64,000 nucleotides of DNA. Source: Paracoccus sp. R12_2. GTDB lineage: Bacteria > Pseudomonadota > Alphaproteobacteria > Rhodobacterales > Rhodobacteraceae. The stretch covers positions 124,001 to 188,000 of the forward strand of contig NZ_JAGHRA010000002.1 of assembly GCF_017744015.1 (NCBI RefSeq), given 5' to 3'. Positions 8,443 to 18,016 of the stretch are shown here, in pieces; position 1 is the first letter of the stretch; each line of letters begins with the position of its first letter. The notes beneath the pieces were generated by a model. The model was not told the DNA's origin. It made no database searches and saw nothing but the letters and a program-made list of their open reading frames with translations. A program made the position numbers and the translations under genes.

Positions 8443-10185
8443 ATGTCCTTCACCCCCGCAAAATGGCCCCGCAAACTGCGCTCGCAGGAATGGTATGGCG
8501 GCAATTCGCGTGACACGATCTATCACCGCGGCTGGCTGAAAAATCAGGGCTATCCGCATGACCTGTTCGACGGCCGCCCGATCATCGGCATCCTGAACAC
8601 ATGGTCCGACCTGACGCCATGCAACGGGCATCTGCGCGAACTGGCAGAGAAGGTTAAGGCCGGCGTCTGGGAAGCCGGTGGCTTTCCGGTCGAGGTTCCG
8701 GTGTTCTCGGCGTCCGAAAACACCTTCCGCCCGTCGGCGATGATGTTTCGCAATCTGGCGGCGTTGGCGATCGAGGAAACGATACGCGGACAGCCGATGG
8801 ACGGGGCGGTGCTGCTGGTCGGCTGCGACAAGACCACGCCTTCGCTGATGATGGCGGCTGCATCGACGGACATCCCGTCGATCGTCGTCACCGGCGGGCC
8901 GATGCTGAATGGCTGGTTCCGGGGCGAACGTGTCGGATCGGGCACCCATCTGTGGAAATTTTCCGAAGCCGTGAAAGCCGGCGACATGACGCAGGACGAA
9001 TTCCTGGAGGCCGAGGCATCGATGTCGCGATCCTCGGGCACCTGCAACACGATGGGCACGGCGTCGACCATGGCCTCGATGGCCGAGGCGCTTGGCATGG
9101 CGCTGTCCGGCAATGCCGCCATCCCGGCGGTGGACAGCCGCCGCCGGGTGATGGCGCAACTGTCCGGTCGACGGATCGTGCAGATGGTCAAGGACGACCT
9201 GAAACCCAGCGACATTCTGACGAAGCAGGCCTTCGAGAACGCGATCCGGACGAATGGTGCGATCGGCGGATCCACCAACGCGGTCGTGCATCTGCTGGCC
9301 CTTGCCGGTCGGGTCGGGGTCGATGTGACGCTGGACGACTGGGACCGCTGCGGGCGCGACGTGAAGACCATCGTGAACCTGATGCCATCGGGCAAGTATC
9401 TGATGGAAGAATTCTTCTACGCGGGTGGCCTGCCTGTCGTCCTGCGTCGTCTGGGCGAGGCGGGACAGTTGCACAGGGATGCGCTGACCGTCAGCGGTGG
9501 CCCGATCTGGGACGAGGTGAAGGACGTCACCAACTGGAACGAGGACGTGATACTGCCTGCTGATCAGCCGCTGACCGACCAGGGCGGTATCGCGGTGCTG
9601 CGCGGCAATCTGGCGCCGAATGGCGCGGTCCTGAAGCCTTCCGCGGCCAGTCCGCATCTGCTGACCCATCGCGGTCGCGCCGTCGTGTTCGAGGATATCG
9701 ACGACTACAAGGCCAGGATCAACGACGACGACCTGGATATAGACGAGACCTGCGTGATGGTGCTGAAGAACTGCGGCCCGCGCGGCTATCCGGGCATGGC
9801 CGAGGTCGGCAATATGGGCCTGCCGCCCAAGGTTCTGAAAAAGGGCATCACCGATATGGTGCGCATCTCTGACGCGCGCATGTCCGGCACCGCCTACGGC
9901 ACCGTGGTCCTGCATACCAGCCCCGAGGCAGCGGCCGGCGGCCCGCTGGCGGTGGTCCGGGACGGCGACATGATCGAACTGGACGTGCCCAACCGCCGCC
10001 TGCATGTCGAGATCAGCGATCAGGAAATGGCCGCGCGTCTGGCAAAATGGCAGCCACAAGCTGGCCTGCCCGAAAGCGGCTACGCCTGGCTGCATCAGCA
10101 GCATGTGATGGGTGCGGATACCGGTGCGGACATGGACTTCCTGCGCGGCTGTCGCGGCAACCCGGTCGGAAAGGACAGCCACTGA
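8443..10185 (+). CDS. IlvD/EDD-family aldonate dehydratase (L-arabinonate / D-galactonate type)
   Basis: About 580 residues. The ATG sits seven bases after the gguC stop and gives the expected N-terminus (SFTPAKWPRKLRSQEWYGG). The iron-sulfur cysteines of the family are present in LTPCNGH, LVGCDKTTPS and SSGTCNTMGTAST, and the downstream MVLKNCGPRGYPGMAEVGN and DARMSGTAYGTVVLHT are typical. EWYGGNSRDTIYHRGW is characteristic of arabinonate/galactonate/xylonate dehydratases rather than IlvD proper. It should convert the aldonate to the 2-keto-3-deoxy acid in the cytoplasm. Upstream enzymes are the sugar dehydrogenase and lactonase; GguC would act next. Specificity between arabinonate and related acids is not decided by sequence. 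Confidence 0.9.
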   Translation: MSFTPAKWPRKLRSQEWYGGNSRDTIYHRGWLKNQGYPHDLFDGRPIIGILNTWSDLTPCNGHLRELAEKVKAGVWEAGGFPVEVPVFSASENTFRPSAMMFRNLAALAIEETIRGQPMDGAVLLVGCDKTTPSLMMAAASTDIPSIVVTGGPMLNGWFRGERVGSGTHLWKFSEAVKAGDMTQDEFLEAEASMSRSSGTCNTMGTASTMASMAEALGMALSGNAAIPAVDSRRRVMAQLSGRRIVQMVKDDLKPSDILTKQAFENAIRTNGAIGGSTNAVVHLLALAGRVGVDVTLDDWDRCGRDVKTIVNLMPSGKYLMEEFFYAGGLPVVLRRLGEAGQLHRDALTVSGGPIWDEVKDVTNWNEDVILPADQPLTDQGGIAVLRGNLAPNGAVLKPSAASPHLLTHRGRAVVFEDIDDYKARINDDDLDIDETCVMVLKNCGPRGYPGMAEVGNMGLPPKVLKKGITDMVRISDARMSGTAYGTVVLHTSPEAAAGGPLAVVRDGDMIELDVPNRRLHVEISDQEMAARLAKWQPQAGLPESGYAWLHQQHVMGADTGADMDFLRGCRGNPVGKDSH

Positions 10186-11105
10186 TGGCACGGAAAAAAC
10201 TTGCCCTTGTCGGCATCGGAAAGATTGCTCTGGACCAGCACGTGCCCGCGCTGGCGGCCAGCCCCGACTGGGAACTGGCCGCGACGGTCAGCCGCCATGG
10301 ATCGGTCGAGGGGATCGAGGGTTTTGCGGACATCCAGACCATGCTGGATAAGCGCCCGGAAATCGGCACGGTCAGCCTGTGCCTGCCGCCCGTGCCACGT
10401 TTTCACGCCGCGCAGGCGGTGCTGCGGGCAGGTCGTAACCTGATGCTGGAAAAACCACCCGGCGCGACGCTGGCCGAGGTGCATATCCTGCGTGACCTGG
10501 CGCAGGCGCATGGTGTCAGCCTGTATGCCACATGGCACAGCAGGATGGCCGAGGGTGTCGAGGCCGCCCGCCGCCTGCTGGCAGATCGTGCGATACAAGA
10601 AGGCCGGATCACATGGCGCGAGGATGTGCGCAAATGGCATCCCGGACAGAACTGGATCTTCGAGGCCGGTGGGATGGGGGTCTTCGATCCGGGCATCAAC
10701 GCGCTGTCGATCCTGACCCGGATCCTGCCGGTTCCGGTTCATCTGACCGAGGCCGATCTGGACTTTCCTGCAAATCGTCAGGCACCGATCGCCGCGCGCT
10801 TGACGTTCTCGGGCGGGATTACTGCCGATTTCGATTTCCGGCAGCAAGGCCCGCAGACCTGGGACATGGAATTTCACACCGACCAAGGCATCGTCGCCCT
10901 GCGGATGGGTGGCAACCTGCTGGAAACAGACGGCCACAAGGCCGGGGGCGACGACAGCATCATGGGCGAATACCCGGCGCTTTACGCGCGCATGGCGGAA
11001 CTGGTGCGGGACGGTGCGTCAGATGTGGATCTGTCGCCGATGGTGCTGGTCGCGGACGCCTTTACCCTGGGCCGCCGCGGCATCGTCGAACCGTTCGAAT
11101 TCTGA
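10185..11105 (+). CDS. gal: Gfo/Idh/MocA sugar dehydrogenase (D-galactose / L-arabinose 1-dehydrogenase)
   Basis: A 306-residue NAD(P)-dependent oxidoreductase whose ATG overlaps the dehydratase stop (TGATG). The N-terminal nucleotide-binding motif is LVGIGKIALDQHVPAL, and the Gfo/Idh EKPPGATLAEV loop carries the conserved lysine-proline. ADFDFRQQGPQTWDMEFHT and GEYPALYARMAELV match D-galactose dehydrogenase and AraA-type L-arabinose dehydrogenase. It oxidises the aldose at C1 to the aldonolactone, the first enzymatic step after the mutarotase. These enzymes usually accept both galactose and arabinose; the semialdehyde dehydrogenase downstream favours arabinose as a main substrate. Confidence 0.88.
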   Translation: MARKKLALVGIGKIALDQHVPALAASPDWELAATVSRHGSVEGIEGFADIQTMLDKRPEIGTVSLCLPPVPRFHAAQAVLRAGRNLMLEKPPGATLAEVHILRDLAQAHGVSLYATWHSRMAEGVEAARRLLADRAIQEGRITWREDVRKWHPGQNWIFEAGGMGVFDPGINALSILTRILPVPVHLTEADLDFPANRQAPIAARLTFSGGITADFDFRQQGPQTWDMEFHTDQGIVALRMGGNLLETDGHKAGGDDSIMGEYPALYARMAELVRDGASDVDLSPMVLVADAFTLGRRGIVEPFEF

Positions 11106-11115
11106 AGGAGAGACA

Positions 11116-12630
11116 ATGGCTTTCACCCCTCATGGCAAGCATCTGATCGCGGGCGAGTGGATCGCGGGGGACCGGCATTTCACCTCGCGACCCGCATCGG
11201 GGCCGGCGCATGAATTCAGTTCCGGAACGCCCCGAATGGTCGACGGCGCGGCCAGGGCCGCAGAGGACGCGTTCTGGACCTTTGGCTACACCTCGCGCGA
11301 AGATCGTGCCGCGTTTCTTGACGCCATCGCCGACGAGATCGAGGCGCGGGCCGAACAGATCACCCTGATCGGCACGCAGGAAACCGGATTGCCCGACGCC
11401 CGGCTGCAAGGCGAACGGGGCCGCACCACAGGGCAACTGCGGCTGTTCGCGGCGCATATCCGCAAGGGCGACTATCTTGACCGCCGCCATGATCCGTCAC
11501 TGCCTGACCGCGAGCCGCTGCCGCGGCCGGATCTGCGGATGATCCAGCGCCCGATCGGTCCGGTGGCGGTGTTTGGGGCCTCGAATTTCCCGTTGGCCTT
11601 TTCGACCGCGGGTGGTGATACCGCATCGGCCCTCGCTGCGGGTTGCCCTGTCGTCGTCAAGGGCCATCCCGCCCATCCCGGCACCGGTGAGATCGTGGCA
11701 GAAGCCATCGACGCCGCGATCCGCAGGACCGGCATACCCGCGGGCAGTTTCAGCTTCATCCACGGCGACAGCCACGAGGTCGGACAGGCGCTGGTCCAGC
11801 ATCCCTTGATCCGGGCCGTGGGCTTCACCGGCAGTCTTGCCGGTGGCCGGGCGTTGTTTGATCTGTGCGCCGCAAGGCCCGAGCCGATTCCGTTCTTCGG
11901 TGAACTGGGGTCGGTCAACCCGATGTTCCTGTTGCCAAACGCGGTCGCCGCCCGTCGTGACGACCTTGCGCGGGGCTGGGCCGGATCGCTGTCCATGGGG
12001 GCAGGGCAGTTCTGCACCAATCCAGGAATCGCGGTCATCCGCGCCGATCAGGCCGGGGAATTCGCCGCCGCAACCGTGGACGCACTTCGTGAGACGGGTG
12101 CGCAGGTGATGCTGAGCGATGGTATCGCGGAATCCTTCGCGAAGGTACGCGACCGGGTCAAGGGACAGTCGGGGGTTCGCGATCTGCTGAGCCAGACCTG
12201 CGACCGCCGTCAGGCGGCGCCGCAGCTTTACATGGTCGAAGCTGCGGACTGGCTGGAAGATCATACCCTGTCGGAAGAGGTGTTCGGCCCGCTCGGACTG
12301 ATCGTGACGGCGGCGAATGACGATCAGATCGTTGCACTGGCCCACGCCTTCGAGGGGCAATTGACCGCTACACTGCATCTGGACGACGCGGATGCCGCAC
12401 TTGCTGCGCGTCTTCTGCCGGTCCTTGAACGCAAGGCCGGCCGCATCCTTGCCAACGGCTTTCCGACCGGCGTCGAGGTCAGCGACGCGATGGTGCATGG
12501 CGGCCCCTATCCGGCCAGCACCAATTTCGGTGCGACCAGTGTCGGAACTTTGGCGATCCGCCGGTTCCTGCGCCCGGTCTGTTTCCAGAACATCCCCGAG
12601 AACCTGCTGCACGACGATTTGCGGGGCTGA
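11116..12630 (+). CDS. 2-oxoglutarate semialdehyde (2,5-dioxovalerate) dehydrogenase
   Basis: A 504-residue aldehyde dehydrogenase. The start follows a strong AAGGAGAG. The N-terminus (FTPHGKHLIAGEWIAGD) and the catalytic surroundings are those of the KGSADH class: GELGSVNPMFLLPN holds the general-base glutamate and GAGQFCTNPGI the nucleophilic cysteine, and the C-terminus MVHGGPYPASTNFGATSVG is typical. It converts 2-oxoglutarate semialdehyde to 2-oxoglutarate, the exit of the Weimberg-type pentose route into the TCA cycle. It sits between the sugar dehydrogenase and the second ABC importer in the same operon. Confidence 0.9.
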   Translation: MAFTPHGKHLIAGEWIAGDRHFTSRPASGPAHEFSSGTPRMVDGAARAAEDAFWTFGYTSREDRAAFLDAIADEIEARAEQITLIGTQETGLPDARLQGERGRTTGQLRLFAAHIRKGDYLDRRHDPSLPDREPLPRPDLRMIQRPIGPVAVFGASNFPLAFSTAGGDTASALAAGCPVVVKGHPAHPGTGEIVAEAIDAAIRRTGIPAGSFSFIHGDSHEVGQALVQHPLIRAVGFTGSLAGGRALFDLCAARPEPIPFFGELGSVNPMFLLPNAVAARRDDLARGWAGSLSMGAGQFCTNPGIAVIRADQAGEFAAATVDALRETGAQVMLSDGIAESFAKVRDRVKGQSGVRDLLSQTCDRRQAAPQLYMVEAADWLEDHTLSEEVFGPLGLIVTAANDDQIVALAHAFEGQLTATLHLDDADAALAARLLPVLERKAGRILANGFPTGVEVSDAMVHGGPYPASTNFGATSVGTLAIRRFLRPVCFQNIPENLLHDDLRG

Positions 12631-12669
12631 ACGTGCCTGTTTGAAATCAAAACACCAAGGGAGGATAAC

Positions 12670-13629
12670 ATGACTATCAAGACACTGATGACGACGGCCG
12701 CCGCTTTGGCGATTTCTGCCACGGCCGCTATGGCCGAGGGCGAGACGATTGGCTTCTCGCAGATCGGATCGGAATCCGGCTGGCGCGCGGCGGAAACGAC
12801 GCTGACCCGGAACCAGGCGGAAGAACGGGGATATCAGCTGCAATTCTCGGACGCGCAGCAGAAGCAGGAAAACCAGATTGCGGCGATCCGATCCTTCATC
12901 GCGCAGGGCGTCGATGCGATCCTCTTGGCTCCGGTCGTCGCAACGGGCTGGGATTCCGTTCTGGAGGAGGCCAAGGAGGCCGAAATCCCGGTCGTCCTGC
13001 TGGACCGCCAGGTGGACAGCAGCGACGATCTTTACCTGACAGCGGTCGGATCGAATCTGGTCCACGAAGGCGAGGTTGCAGGTCAGTGGCTGGCCGATGC
13101 GGTGGGGGACAAGGAATGCCGCATCGTCGAATTGCAGGGCACGACGGGATCAAGCCCGGCCATCGACCGCAAGACCGGATTCGAAAACGCGATCAGCGGC
13201 CATGACAACCTGTCCATCGTGCGCAGCCAGACCGGCGATTTCACCCGCGCACAGGGCAAGGAGGTGATGGAAAGCTTCCTGCAGGCCGAGAATGGCGGTC
13301 AGGACATCTGCGCGCTGTATGCCCACAACGACGACATGGCCGTGGGCGCGATCCAGGCGATCAAGGAGGCCGGGCTTGCGCCGGGCAAGGATATCCTTGT
13401 GGTGTCGATCGATGCGGTGCCCGACATCTTCAAGGCCATGGCTGACGGTGAAGCCAACGCAACGGTCGAACTGACCCCGAACATGGCAGGACCGGCCTTC
13501 GATGCGCTCGAGGCCTATTGGGTCGACGGCACCATGCCTGAAAAGTTCATCCAGACGGAATCGAAGCTGTATACCCAATCGGACGACCCGGCCGGGGAAT
13601 ACGAAGCGCGCAAGGGTCTGGGTTACTAG
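12670..13629 (+). CDS. ytfQ: Periplasmic sugar-binding protein, YtfQ-like (galactofuranose type)
   Basis: A 319-residue CUT2 receptor. A signal peptide (MTIKTLMTTAAALAISATAAMA) precedes EGETIGFSQIGSESGWRAAET, which is very close to E. coli YtfQ, the galactofuranose receptor. Further family features are FSDAQQKQENQIAAIRSF, LLAPVVATGWDSVLEEA and CALYAHNDDMAVGAIQAI. It delivers sugar to YtfR/YtfT/YjfF, encoded immediately downstream. A furanose preference would complement the pyranose-binding ChvE at the other end of the operon; this is inferred from the YtfQ likeness. A 9-base-pair hairpin follows its stop. Confidence 0.9.
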   Translation: MTIKTLMTTAAALAISATAAMAEGETIGFSQIGSESGWRAAETTLTRNQAEERGYQLQFSDAQQKQENQIAAIRSFIAQGVDAILLAPVVATGWDSVLEEAKEAEIPVVLLDRQVDSSDDLYLTAVGSNLVHEGEVAGQWLADAVGDKECRIVELQGTTGSSPAIDRKTGFENAISGHDNLSIVRSQTGDFTRAQGKEVMESFLQAENGGQDICALYAHNDDMAVGAIQAIKEAGLAPGKDILVVSIDAVPDIFKAMADGEANATVELTPNMAGPAFDALEAYWVDGTMPEKFIQTESKLYTQSDDPAGEYEARKGLGY

Positions 13630-13637
13630 GCCGAACA

Positions 13638-13665
13638 TGCCGGGCCGTCTGATGGCGGCCCGGCA
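13638..13665 (+). other. Intercistronic hairpin between ytfQ and ytfR
   Basis: TGCCGGGCC (13638-13646) pairs perfectly with GGCCCGGCA (13657-13665) around a 10-base loop, eight bases after the ytfQ stop. No U-tract follows and ytfR begins 20 bases later, so it is probably an mRNA-stabilising stem that raises binding-protein dosage, as proposed for chvE. Confidence 0.65.
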
Positions 13666-13684
13666 CTACCCCCGAGGTTCCGAC

Positions 13685-15193
13685 ATGCTTCTGTCCGTGC
13701 AGGCGATGACCAAGACCTTCCCCGGCACACGTGCGCTGGACGCGGTCGATTTCGACCTGCGTGCCGGAGAGGTGCATGCCCTTCTGGGCGAAAATGGCGC
13801 CGGGAAATCGACACTGATCAAGTGCCTGACGGGTGCCTATCATCGCGATGGCGGAACCGTGACGCTGGACGGGGCGCAGATCGCGCCCCGTTCAACCGTC
13901 GAGGCGCAGGAACTGGGGATCGGCACGGTCTATCAAGAGGTCAATCTGCTGCCCAATCTGACCGTGGCGCAAAACCTGATGTTCGGCCGTGAACCGCGTC
14001 GCTGGGGACTGATCGACGGCCACGCGATGCGGGCCGAAGCACGCGAGGTGCTGGCCAGCTACGGATTGGGGGTCGATGTCGATCGTGATCTGGGCAGCTA
14101 TTCGGTCGCGATCCAGCAGATCATCGCCATCGCGCGGGCCGTGTCGCTGTCGGGCAAGGTGCTGATCCTTGACGAACCGACCGCCAGTCTGGATGCCGCC
14201 GAGGTGCGGATGGTCTTTGACGTGGTGCGGTCGCTGCGCGAACGCGGGCTGGGGATCGTTTTCGTATCGCATTTTCTGGATCAGGTGTTCGAACTGTCCG
14301 ATCGCGTGACGGTGCTGCGCAATGGCCAGAAGATCACGACCGAAAGCACCGCCGATCTGGACCGTGTCAGGCTGATCGAACATATGCTGGGCCGTGCGCT
14401 GGACGACGAGGTTTCGGACCAGTCCGCCGATGAGACCCCTCACCGTCGGCCAGAGATGCTGTCCTTCCGGAACTTCGGTCGGCGAGCCGTGGTCGAACCG
14501 TTTGACCTGGACGTGGCCCAGGGCGAGGTCGTCGGCCTGGCGGGACTGCTGGGATCGGGGCGGACGGAAAGCGCGGAACTGATGTTCGGTGTGCGTTCGG
14601 CCCAGACCGGCGAGGCGCGCGATCAGGCGGGCAAGCTGGACCTGTCCGGTCCGCGCGCCGCCATCGCCACCGGTTTCGGCTTCGCGCCCGAGGATCGCAA
14701 GACCGACGGGATCGTGGCGGATCTGTCGATCCGCGAGAACATCGTCCTTGGCCTGCAGGCACGGCGGGGCTGGTCGCGGCCCATCGCGCGTGCCGAACAG
14801 AACCGGCTGGCCGACGACTACATCGCGCGGCTGGATATCCGCACTTCGGGACGCGAAAAGGCGATCGGGGATCTGTCGGGCGGCAATCAGCAAAAGGTGG
14901 TTCTGGCCCGCTGGCTGGCGATGAACCCGCGCTTTCTGATCCTTGACGAACCCACCCGCGGTATCGACGTCGGAGCGCATGCCGAAATCCTGCGCCTGAT
15001 CCGCGAACTGACCCAGGCCGGCATGTCGGTCCTGGTCATCAGTAGCGAGATCGACGAGCTGGTCGCCGTGGCCGACCGCGTGATCGTGGTCCGCGACCGC
15101 CGCCATGTCGCGGAATTATCGGGCCGACGCGTGACCGGCGACGAGATCATGCGCGCCATTGCCAGCGACGACGAGGAAGGAGACGCGGCATGA
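13685..15193 (+). CDS. ytfR: Sugar ABC transporter ATPase YtfR (two fused ABC domains)
   Basis: About 502 residues; the ATG giving MLLSVQAMTKTFPGTRALD was chosen because family proteins start there. The first half has Walker [10 protein letters not shown], a diverged signature (SVAIQQIIAIARAVS) and Walker [12 protein letters not shown]. The second has the degenerate Walker A GLLGSGRTES, signature [16 protein letters not shown] and Walker [14 protein letters not shown]. It is the energising subunit for the YtfQ-dependent importer. Its stop overlaps the ytfT start by four bases. Confidence 0.92.
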   Translation: MLLSVQAMTKTFPGTRALDAVDFDLRAGEVHALLGENGAGKSTLIKCLTGAYHRDGGTVTLDGAQIAPRSTVEAQELGIGTVYQEVNLLPNLTVAQNLMFGREPRRWGLIDGHAMRAEAREVLASYGLGVDVDRDLGSYSVAIQQIIAIARAVSLSGKVLILDEPTASLDAAEVRMVFDVVRSLRERGLGIVFVSHFLDQVFELSDRVTVLRNGQKITTESTADLDRVRLIEHMLGRALDDEVSDQSADETPHRRPEMLSFRNFGRRAVVEPFDLDVAQGEVVGLAGLLGSGRTESAELMFGVRSAQTGEARDQAGKLDLSGPRAAIATGFGFAPEDRKTDGIVADLSIRENIVLGLQARRGWSRPIARAEQNRLADDYIARLDIRTSGREKAIGDLSGGNQQKVVLARWLAMNPRFLILDEPTRGIDVGAHAEILRLIRELTQAGMSVLVISSEIDELVAVADRVIVVRDRRHVAELSGRRVTGDEIMRAIASDDEEGDAA

Positions 15194-16206
15194 CCCTGCT
15201 GAGACGCATCGCGCCACAGTTGTTCGCGCTGGCCGCGCTGATCGCACTGGTCTCGGCTTTCTTTCCCGGTTTCCTCAGCGTGCAGATCAATGACGGCCGT
15301 CTGGTCGGGCCGGTCATCGACGTGCTGAAACGCGGCGCTCCGGTGGCGTTGCTGTCGATCGGCATGACGCTGGTCATCGCGACACGCGGCATCGACCTGT
15401 CGGTGGGCACGATCATGGCGATCTGCGGTGCGGTTTCTGCCGCCAGCATTGCGGGCGGCATGGGTTTGGTGCCGGCGCTGGCGGCAGGGCTGCTGGCGGG
15501 GGCGGCTGCTGGCCTGTGGAACGGCGCGCTTGTCGCCATCGTCGGCATCCAGCCCTTTGTCGCCACGCTGATCCTGATGACCATGGGTCGCGGCATCGCG
15601 CAGCTGATCACCGAGGGGCGCATCCTGACATTCACCGACCCGGGCTTTGCGTTTCTGGGATCTGGCACCGTGCTGGGCCTGCCGGTTCCGGCATGGTTAT
15701 GGCTGCTGACCGGGGCAGGGGTCGCAGCCCTGATGCGGCGAACCGCGCTTGGCATGCTGATCGAGGCCACCGGCATCAACCGGCGTGCCAGCGCGCTGGC
15801 GGGCGTCAACGCGACCGTGCTGCTGATCGCGGTCTATGTTGCATCGGGGCTGTGTGCGGCGCTGGCGGGGATCATCGTGACCGCCGATATCCGCGGTGCT
15901 GATGCCAACAATGCCGGGCTGTGGCTGGAACTGGACGCGATCCTGGCGGTGGTCATCGGGGGCAATTCCTTGCTGGGCGGCCGGTTCTCGATCATCGGCT
16001 CGCTTCTGGGGGCGATGATCATCCAGACCATCGATACCGGCATCCTGCTGGCGGGGTTCCCGTCGGAATACAACCTGGTCATCAAGGCGGGGCTGGTGCT
16101 GGTCATCCTTGTCCTGCAATCGCCGCGCATCGCCGCCGAATGGCGGCTGTGGCGCGAAAGCCAGCGCGCCAGCCGCGAGGTGCAGGCGCAACGGAGGCAT
16201 TCATGA
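15190..16206 (+). CDS. ytfT: Sugar ABC transporter permease YtfT
   Basis: A 338-residue RbsC-type permease with about nine hydrophobic helices. RGIDLSVGTIMAICGAVSAA is the family motif and TGINRRASALAGVNATVLL the ATPase-contact loop. One half of the heteromeric YtfT/YjfF channel. Both junctions are ATGA overlaps, which points to tight translational coupling. The C-terminus is basic (RESQRASREVQAQRRHS) and presumably cytoplasmic. Confidence 0.92.
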   Translation: MTLLRRIAPQLFALAALIALVSAFFPGFLSVQINDGRLVGPVIDVLKRGAPVALLSIGMTLVIATRGIDLSVGTIMAICGAVSAASIAGGMGLVPALAAGLLAGAAAGLWNGALVAIVGIQPFVATLILMTMGRGIAQLITEGRILTFTDPGFAFLGSGTVLGLPVPAWLWLLTGAGVAALMRRTALGMLIEATGINRRASALAGVNATVLLIAVYVASGLCAALAGIIVTADIRGADANNAGLWLELDAILAVVIGGNSLLGGRFSIIGSLLGAMIIQTIDTGILLAGFPSEYNLVIKAGLVLVILVLQSPRIAAEWRLWRESQRASREVQAQRRHS

Positions 16207-17177
16207 ACACCCGCGCGCTGCCCCTGTATGCGACTATCGCGATCTTCCTGATCGCCTATCTGCTGTGCTGGCTGCAGTTCCCGAATATTCTGTCCACACG
16301 CGTCATCGGCAACCTGCTGACCGACAACGCCTATCTGGGAATCGTGGCGGTCGGGATGACGCTGGTGATCCTGTCGGGCGGGATCGACCTGTCGGTCGGA
16401 TCCGTCATCGCCTTTTCCGGCGTGTTCATCGCCGTGGTGCTGCGCGACACATCGCTGCATCCGCTGCTGGTCTTCGCGATGCTGCTGGCCATCACGACCG
16501 CCTTCGGTGCGGCGATGGGGGTGTTGATCGACCGGCTGGCCATGCCCGCCTTCATCGTCACCCTGGCCGGCATGTTCCTGGCGCGGGGTGCGGCCTACAT
16601 GCTGTCGATCGATTCCGTGCCGATCCAGCATCCGTTCTACAAGGCGTTGCAATCGACCTATTACCTGATGCCGGGTAAGGGGCGGTTGACCCTGATCGGC
16701 GTGGTGATGGTGTTGACGGTGATCGTCGGCATGATCGTCGCCCACAAGACCCGTTTCGGCGCCTCGGTCTATGCGCTTGGCGGTGGCGAACAGACGGCCC
16801 GGCTGATGGGCGTCCGGCAGGGACGCACCACGATGCTTGTCTATGCGTTCTCGGGATTGATGGCGGGTCTGTCTGGAATCGTCTTTTCGATCTATACCGG
16901 GTCTGGCTATTCGCTGGCCACGGTCGGCACCGAACTGACCGCCATCGCCGCGGTGGTGATCGGCGGCACGCTGCTGACGGGGGGCGCGGGCTACATGTTC
17001 GGCACGCTGGTCGGCGTGCTGACCATGGGGCTGATCCAGACCTACATCGTGTTCGACGGCAGCCTTTCCAGCTGGTGGACAAAGATCGTCATCGGCATCC
17101 TGCTGCTGGTCTTCATTCTGCTGCAGAAGGGTCTGCTGAAGCTGTCGCAATCCAGACTGACCGGAGCATCCGCATGA
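16203..17177 (+). CDS. yjfF: Sugar ABC transporter permease YjfF
   Basis: A 324-residue permease, the second half of the YtfT/YjfF channel. It starts at the ATG overlapping the ytfT stop. GGIDLSVGSVIAFSGVFIAV is the conserved motif and ALGGGEQTARLMGVRQGRTT the coupling loop. The ytfQ-ytfR-ytfT-yjfF order is that of the E. coli galactofuranose importer. Its TGA overlaps the lactonase ATG. Confidence 0.92.
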   Translation: MNTRALPLYATIAIFLIAYLLCWLQFPNILSTRVIGNLLTDNAYLGIVAVGMTLVILSGGIDLSVGSVIAFSGVFIAVVLRDTSLHPLLVFAMLLAITTAFGAAMGVLIDRLAMPAFIVTLAGMFLARGAAYMLSIDSVPIQHPFYKALQSTYYLMPGKGRLTLIGVVMVLTVIVGMIVAHKTRFGASVYALGGGEQTARLMGVRQGRTTMLVYAFSGLMAGLSGIVFSIYTGSGYSLATVGTELTAIAAVVIGGTLLTGGAGYMFGTLVGVLTMGLIQTYIVFDGSLSSWWTKIVIGILLLVFILLQKGLLKLSQSRLTGASA

Positions 17178-18016
17178 TCCCGTTCGACACCCGTATCTGC
17201 GAACTGGGCGAAGGCCCGATCTGGCATCCGGCGCGCGAACAGTTCTTCTGGTTCGATATCCTGAACCGGCGCCTGCTGTCCCGCGATGCGGACCGTGCGT
17301 GGGAATGGCGCTTTGAAAGGATGGCCTCTGCGGCGGGCTGGGTCGATCATGATCGTCTGCTGATCGCGACCGAAACCGGGCTGGCGCTGATGGACCTGCG
17401 GGATGGTGATCTGCATGAGATCGCCCAGATCGAATCCGACAATCCCCAGACACGGTCGAATGACGGGCGCGCGGACCGCCAGGGCGGGTTCTGGATCGGA
17501 ACCATGGGCAAGCAGGCGGCAGACGGCGCGGGCGCGATCTGGCGCTGGTATCGTGGCGAACTGCGCAGGCTGGTCGAGAGTATCACCATCCCGAACGCGA
17601 TCTGCTTTTCGCCCGATGGCTCCGTCGCGCATTATGCCGACACGCGCGCGGGCAAGGTCTGGCGGCAGGCGCTGGACAATGACGGCTGGCCGCAGGGGGC
17701 GCCGGCGCTGTATCTGGATTGCGCGGCGATGGGGCTGAACCCCGATGGCGCGGTCATCGATTCCCATGGGGCGTTCTGCGTCGCTTGTTGGGGATCGGGC
17801 GCGGTGATCCGCTTCGCGACCGACGGCACGCGCATCGACAGCTACGACGTTGGCGGACGCCACAGCAGTTGCCCGGCCTTCGGCGGCCCGGACATGCGCG
17901 ATCTGCTGGTGACCACCGCGCAGGAGGGTATCAAGAACCCTGACGCGGCGCAGGGTCTTCCCTATCTGATCCGCGCCGCCGTTCCCGGCCTTCCCGAGCC
18001 GCGGGTGATCCTGTGA
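17174..18016 (+). CDS. SMP-30/gluconolactonase family sugar lactonase (L-arabinono-/galactonolactonase)
   Basis: A 280-residue six-bladed beta-propeller lactonase. Metal-ligand motifs of the SMP-30 family are visible: the glutamate in CELGEGPIWHP, asparagines in RSNDGRADRQGGFWIGTMG and SITIPNAICFSPDG, and the aspartate in SPDGSVAHYADT. It hydrolyses the aldonolactone made by the sugar dehydrogenase to the free aldonate, the substrate of the IlvD-type dehydratase. It is coupled by overlap to yjfF before it and galM after it. The exact lactone is inferred from the operon. Confidence 0.88.
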   Translation: MIPFDTRICELGEGPIWHPAREQFFWFDILNRRLLSRDADRAWEWRFERMASAAGWVDHDRLLIATETGLALMDLRDGDLHEIAQIESDNPQTRSNDGRADRQGGFWIGTMGKQAADGAGAIWRWYRGELRRLVESITIPNAICFSPDGSVAHYADTRAGKVWRQALDNDGWPQGAPALYLDCAAMGLNPDGAVIDSHGAFCVACWGSGAVIRFATDGTRIDSYDVGGRHSSCPAFGGPDMRDLLVTTAQEGIKNPDAAQGLPYLIRAAVPGLPEPRVIL